Assembly (NCBI RefSeq): GCF_014217805.1
Contig: NZ_CP055155.1
Coordinates: forward strand, 1 to 64,000
Source of the DNA: Adhaeribacter swui
Lineage (GTDB): Bacteria > Bacteroidota > Bacteroidia > Cytophagales > Hymenobacteraceae
DNA: 64,000 bases
Reading direction: 5' to 3'
Position 1 is the first letter of the stretch. Each line of letters starts with the position of its first letter. The position numbers and the translations under genes were made by a program. A model generated the notes under the pieces. The model was not told the DNA's origin. It did no database searches and saw only the letters and a list, made by a program, of their open reading frames with translations. This document shows positions 60,618-64,000 of this stretch, in pieces.

Positions 60618-62585
60618 ATGGAAGAATCAAGCGAACAAAAAAAGATTTACGCCTTTTTGCAGGCGGTGGTTTATTTCACGCTGTTTGTGGAGTTTATAGT
60701 ATACTTTTTACAGGATGCGGCATTTACGGAGAGCTTCCGTCTGGTGCTCCACCGGCTGCAGCGGATAACCATTTACCAGCACATCTATCTATCCAAAGCC
60801 TTTACTTTCTTTTTGATTTTGATCGTGGCCATTGGCACCAAAGCCCGAAAGGATCTGGAGTACAATCCGGTGAAACACGTTTACCTACCCTTGTTCTTCG
60901 GGTTTATTTTCTTTTTTGGCAGTGGCTACTTTTATTACCATCCCAGCAGTAAGATTTTATTTGATGGGGTAACCACTACGGAGGCCGTGTATATGGTTTG
61001 CTCACTTATCGGCGCGGTGCTGATCAATATTGCCCTGGATAATATTTCCAAGCACATTCAAAGCGGGCTGATGAAAGATAAATTCAACGTCGAGAATGAA
61101 TCTTTTGAGCAAAGCCAGGAGCTGATCAACACGCCATACAGCGTAAACATACCCATGCTCTTTTACTATAAAAAGAAGATAAACCCCGGTTTCATCAACA
61201 TTGTAAACCCTTTCCGTGCTACGCTGCTGATTGGTACACCCGGCTCGGGTAAATCTTTTTCAGTGGTAGTGCCCTTTATCAAGCAAATGATGGCAAAAGG
61301 TTTTACCATGGCCCTGTATGATTTCAAGTTTCCGGACTTAGGCAAAGTGGCTTATTACCATTACCTGGTTAATAAGAAAAAGGGCATAATGAAAGATTTT
61401 AAGTTTCACACCATCAACTTTAACAGCGTAGAACATAGCCGGCGGTTTAACCCATTAAAACCGGAGTATCTACCCACCCTGGCCGATGCCACCGAAACCG
61501 CGGAGGCCTTATTGCAAAGCTTAACCAAGAATGATAAAGAGTCCGGCGCCGCCCAGTTTTTTACCCAGTCGGCGGTAAACTTTCTGGCCAGTTGCATCTT
61601 TTTTTTAAGCCGCTACCAGGACGGTAAATATTCTACCTTCCCGCACGTGCTGTCTTTTATCAATTTAAGTTATGATGAGATTTTTGAAATGCTTTTTTCT
61701 GAGCCGCAGTTAACCAGTTTGCTTGCCCCTTTCCGGTCCGCGTATAAGAATAAAGCTTTTGATCAGCTGGAGGGCCAGATAGGTACGCTCCGGATTAACG
61801 TGGGCCGCCTGGCCACCAAGGAAACTTACTGGGTTTTATCCGGGGATGATATTAATTTAAAAATAACGGATCCTAAAAACCCATCTATTTTAATCATTGC
61901 CAATGACCCGGCCACCCAGAGTATTAATAGCGCCTGCAACGCCCTGATATTAAACCGCATGACCAAGCTTATAAATTCAAAGGGGAACCTGCCCTGTGGC
62001 TTGCTCATAGATGAATCTCCTACCTTGTACGTGCATAAGGTAGAAAACTTGATTGCTACTGCCAGAAGCAATAAAATAGCCGTTCTTTTAGGCCTTCAGG
62101 AGTTGCCGCAGTTGAAGCAACAGTACGGCCGGGAAGCGGCTGATACTATCTGCTCGGTCGCTGCCAATGTTATTTCCGGGTCGGTGCGGAACAAAGATAC
62201 TTTGGATTGGCTGGAAAAACTTTTTGGCAAAGTAAGGCAACAGAAGCAGGGGGTTAGCATCGATCGGAGCCGGACATCTATTTCTATGAATGAAGAGATG
62301 GGCCCCTTGATTCCTGCTTCAAAAATTGCTACCTTATCTGCCGGGGAAGTCGTTGGGCAAGTGGCACTTGATAGCAATAATTACGATGGCCAGCACGTAA
62401 ACAGTACGTATAACTGTAAAGTGAATTTAGATGTAAAACAGATTGCAAAAGAAGAGGAATTATACATAAATACGCCAATCTTTTATAATTTTGGAACACC
62501 GTCGGAGCGGGATAAAACATTAGAAAAAAACTTCGCCAGAATCAATAAAGAAATGGAATCACTTAAAGATTATTTCTACGCATGA
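60618..62585 (+). CDS. Type IV coupling protein (VirD4/TraG-like ATPase)
   Basis: A 655-residue protein. Four or five N-terminal membrane helices (within residues 1-160) precede the ATPase. Walker A is GTPGSGKSFS (about residue 207) and Walker B is in 'GLLIDESPTLYV' (about 460). The RecA-like body includes 'SNKIAVLLGLQELPQLKQQYG'. It couples the relaxase-DNA complex to the transfer channel. In CTnDOT the equivalent is MobC; here it is placed after traN. It overlaps the XRE gene by 4 bp (ATGA). Confidence 0.92.
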   Translation: MEESSEQKKIYAFLQAVVYFTLFVEFIVYFLQDAAFTESFRLVLHRLQRITIYQHIYLSKAFTFFLILIVAIGTKARKDLEYNPVKHVYLPLFFGFIFFFGSGYFYYHPSSKILFDGVTTTEAVYMVCSLIGAVLINIALDNISKHIQSGLMKDKFNVENESFEQSQELINTPYSVNIPMLFYYKKKINPGFINIVNPFRATLLIGTPGSGKSFSVVVPFIKQMMAKGFTMALYDFKFPDLGKVAYYHYLVNKKKGIMKDFKFHTINFNSVEHSRRFNPLKPEYLPTLADATETAEALLQSLTKNDKESGAAQFFTQSAVNFLASCIFFLSRYQDGKYSTFPHVLSFINLSYDEIFEMLFSEPQLTSLLAPFRSAYKNKAFDQLEGQIGTLRINVGRLATKETYWVLSGDDINLKITDPKNPSILIIANDPATQSINSACNALILNRMTKLINSKGNLPCGLLIDESPTLYVHKVENLIATARSNKIAVLLGLQELPQLKQQYGREAADTICSVAANVISGSVRNKDTLDWLEKLFGKVRQQKQGVSIDRSRTSISMNEEMGPLIPASKIATLSAGEVVGQVALDSNNYDGQHVNSTYNCKVNLDVKQIAKEEELYINTPIFYNFGTPSERDKTLEKNFARINKEMESLKDYFYA

Positions 62586-62947
62586 AATTAACGCTACCAG
62601 AAATCGGAGAACGGTTGCAGACCTTTAGAAAGACATTAGGGTTCACGCAAAAAGACATAGCTGAATCGCTAAATGTGCAGCAAAATGCGATATCCCGGTT
62701 TGAAAAGGGATCGGGGGGAAGCCTGGAGCTGCTTCTGGATCTGGTAAATTATTTCGATGGGCACTTTCTGGCTTATTCGCTTTTTGCCGATCAGTTTGAA
62801 GTAATTAAGCGTGGGGAAGATGTGCCCGGTAATACCATTTACAATAAGATTGCCTTGGAGCGGCTGAAAGTTTTAAAAAACGACCTGGCCGAAAAAACAG
62901 AAGAGGTAGCGGAAATCATTAATTTAATGGAAACCAAAGAAGATTAA
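62582..62947 (+). CDS. XRE-family transcriptional regulator
   Basis: A 121-residue protein. The N-terminal helix-turn-helix is 'LGFTQKDIAESLNVQQNAISRFEKGSG' (recognition part QKDIAESLNVQQNAISRFE, residues ~21-40). The C-terminal helical part (~85-121) probably dimerises. It is co-translated with the coupling protein and converges on the M23 peptidase gene with a 4-bp tail overlap. It may repress the transfer operon or the divergent promoters at 63610-63671. Confidence 0.85.
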   Translation: MKLTLPEIGERLQTFRKTLGFTQKDIAESLNVQQNAISRFEKGSGGSLELLLDLVNYFDGHFLAYSLFADQFEVIKRGEDVPGNTIYNKIALERLKVLKNDLAEKTEEVAEIINLMETKED

Positions 62948-63564
62948 TTGTTACCCAATGCCGTTATTTTTCTGCGGTAGTTGAGTTCGGTAGCGCGATA
63001 AATTTCATCTAAAAAAGGGGTAGGGTTAACAATCCTGCCTTTATATTTTAGGGCAAAGTGCAGGTGATCCCCGGTGCTGCGGCCGGTACTACCCGTTAAC
63101 CCAATCAGAGTGCCGGCTTTGATATACATCCCTTCCCTTACTGCAATACCTGACAGGTGGCCATACACCGTAGTAAAATCAGCGTGGGTTACTTCCACGT
63201 AGTTCCCCAGCCCACCAGAATAACCCACCTTACTAACCCTGCCGGGTAAAATTACCATTACTGAATCCGAAGCTCCTTTAAAATCAATGCCCGCGTGAAA
63301 CCTGGTTTTCCCGGTTAATGGATCCATCCGGTTACCGTAGCCACTATTAATGTACGGAGCGGTGAGCGGCATGGAGGCGGCCAGATAATCTGGCTTTACG
63401 GAGGCGGGTTTAGGCAAATTTTCCGGATTTGATGTTGTACCTGGTTGGTTTACCGTGTCTGCCTGTATCTCTAACAAAGGCTTCTGCTTTTTAACCGTGT
63501 TAAATTGCGCCTGGGTCGAAGAAGCAATTAAAAAGAAAAGAATTAAAAGTAAAGAGAGTTTCAT
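62944..63564 (-). CDS. LytM/M23 metallopeptidase (peptidoglycan endopeptidase)
   Basis: A 206-residue exported protein. It has a signal peptide (LLLILFFLIASSTQAQ) and a linker. The catalytic domain from about residue 70 has the zinc motifs 'RFHAGIDFKG' (HxxxD) and 'GDHLHFALKY' (HxH). Residues are intact, so it should cut peptide cross-links. Plasmid-borne M23 enzymes usually open the wall for T4SS assembly or entry. It is transcribed opposite to the tra operon and divergent from the DUF4099 gene. Confidence 0.9.
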   Translation of the reverse strand: MKLSLLLILFFLIASSTQAQFNTVKKQKPLLEIQADTVNQPGTTSNPENLPKPASVKPDYLAASMPLTAPYINSGYGNRMDPLTGKTRFHAGIDFKGASDSVMVILPGRVSKVGYSGGLGNYVEVTHADFTTVYGHLSGIAVREGMYIKAGTLIGLTGSTGRSTGDHLHFALKYKGRIVNPTPFLDEIYRATELNYRRKITALGNN

Positions 63565-63609
63565 TTTAATATCTTTTTAATGTATATAAATATAATTTTT
63601 AACATTAAA

Positions 63610-63671
63610 AAATATACAAATATCATTTGTTACGTAATAATAGCTATTATTTAGGGCGAATTTGTATATTT
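63610..63671. promoter_or_regulatory. Symmetric divergent promoter region
   Basis: AAATATACAAAT (63610-63621) and ATTTGTATATTT (63660-63671) are exact reverse complements facing each other across 38 bp. Between them lies the 16-bp perfect palindrome AATAATAGCTATTATT (63636-63651). Both arms contain a TAtaTTT element resembling the Bacteroidota -7 box (TAnnTTTG), one for the M23 gene and one for the DUF4099 gene. The central palindrome is a natural operator. Confidence 0.55.
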
Positions 63672-63713
63672 ACTTAATTACACTAAAAAAATATACATTT
63701 AATAATATTTTCT

Positions 63714-64000
63714 ATGAAGTTCGACATAAAAGACCTGCCTTATTCTCAATTTGAGCAGTTGGGTATGAGCAAAAGAGACGTTATTAAAATGAATCCCCAG
63801 GATTTAGCCAGCATGCTAAATGGCGGTCGAACGAACTTGATACCTTTAACTATTGCTTTAGGAAATGGAATAAACCCAATTGAAGCCGAAGTAAAATTAA
63901 GCCTGGTCCGCAACCCGGATAATACGGTTTCATTGAATGTACACCCGATACAAAACCAGCCTAAAAACACCATTGGCGCTATTCCGGCGCAATGGGAGCA
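63714..64000 (+). CDS. DUF4099-like protein, 5' part
   Basis: An ATG at 63714 opens a frame that runs off the right edge (95 residues visible). It begins MKFDIKDLPYSQFEQLGMSK, then 'VIKMNPQDLASMLNGGRTNLIPL', typical of DUF4099 domains. In full-length plasmid and ICE proteins these precede DUF3945 or topoisomerase-related regions. The role is unknown. It belongs to the plasmid's divergent unit with the M23 gene. Confidence 0.75.
   Translation, partial: MKFDIKDLPYSQFEQLGMSKRDVIKMNPQDLASMLNGGRTNLIPLTIALGNGINPIEAEVKLSLVRNPDNTVSLNVHPIQNQPKNTIGAIPAQWE

Noticed and set aside
1-64000. tRNA or rRNA genes
   Set aside because: I looked for cloverleaf-like GTTCGA segments and rRNA cores in the spacers and found none that I could support.

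Overview
The window looks like a Bacteroidota genome of the Cytophagales, most likely Hymenobacteraceae (Adhaeribacter/Rufibacter-like). The basis is gene content: type IX secretion (T9SS) C-terminal sorting domains on three exported proteins, a TonB receptor with a carboxypeptidase-like N-terminal domain, a Bacteroidota-type tra cluster (DUF4134/DUF4133/TraG/J/K/M/N) and Shine-Dalgarno-poor starts. The right-hand 24 kb is clearly a plasmid backbone. The left 40 kb is either plasmid cargo or chromosome joined to it. I cannot tell which from this window alone.

Region 1 (1-5.5 kb) is a defence-like island. It holds the 3' part of a BrxD-like (DUF2791) protein translationally coupled to an Lhr/BrxHI-like helicase. 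Convergent to these is a compact three-gene operon ending in a metallo-beta-lactamase-fold hydrolase whose two upstream partners I do not recognise. Region 2 (5.9-8.3 kb) has an orphan gene, a YD-repeat-like lipoprotein and a serine recombinase with a likely res site directly upstream. Region 3 (8.3-14.9 kb) is a TonB receptor divergent from a DUF4331 protein and a TPR protein. Region 4 (15.3-17.1 kb) is a CMD/AhpD-like protein, a GAF/HisKA sensor lacking its ATPase, and a broken response regulator. Region 5 (17.7-29 kb) is an ion, osmotic and stress block: DUF305, DUF2254, DUF421 (YetF), AI-2E-family permease, TrkA/TrkH potassium uptake, NhaA, a tandem universal stress protein and a BCCT osmolyte transporter. 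The potassium operon ends in a gene broken by one stop codon. Region 6 (29.6-34.8 kb) has two T9SS-exported repeat proteins. Region 7 (34.9-40.1 kb) is an SOS-type cassette: small membrane protein, SRAP/YedK, DinB and a short DnaE with a degenerate PHP domain.

Region 8 (40.3-64 kb) is the plasmid. A decayed Rep_3 fragment abuts a decayed IS3-family element. Next come an iteron origin (GAGAAAAATGACGA repeats, including a 21-bp-spaced array), an intact Rep_3 initiator, several broken small genes, a RadC/JAB protein, a candidate oriT, MobC, a MOBP-type relaxase, a ParA-like TraA, and a nearly complete Bacteroidota conjugation operon through to the coupling protein and an XRE regulator. A LytM/M23 peptidase and a DUF4099 gene then diverge from a symmetric promoter region.

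The strongest oddities are the three-gene MBL operon, the res site, the iteron origin next to a second rep remnant, the 19-bp-stem hairpin and 25-bp direct repeat flanking the relaxase gene, and several genes each broken by a single in-frame stop or a homopolymer frameshift. Those breaks may be real decay or sequencing error, and reads are needed to decide.
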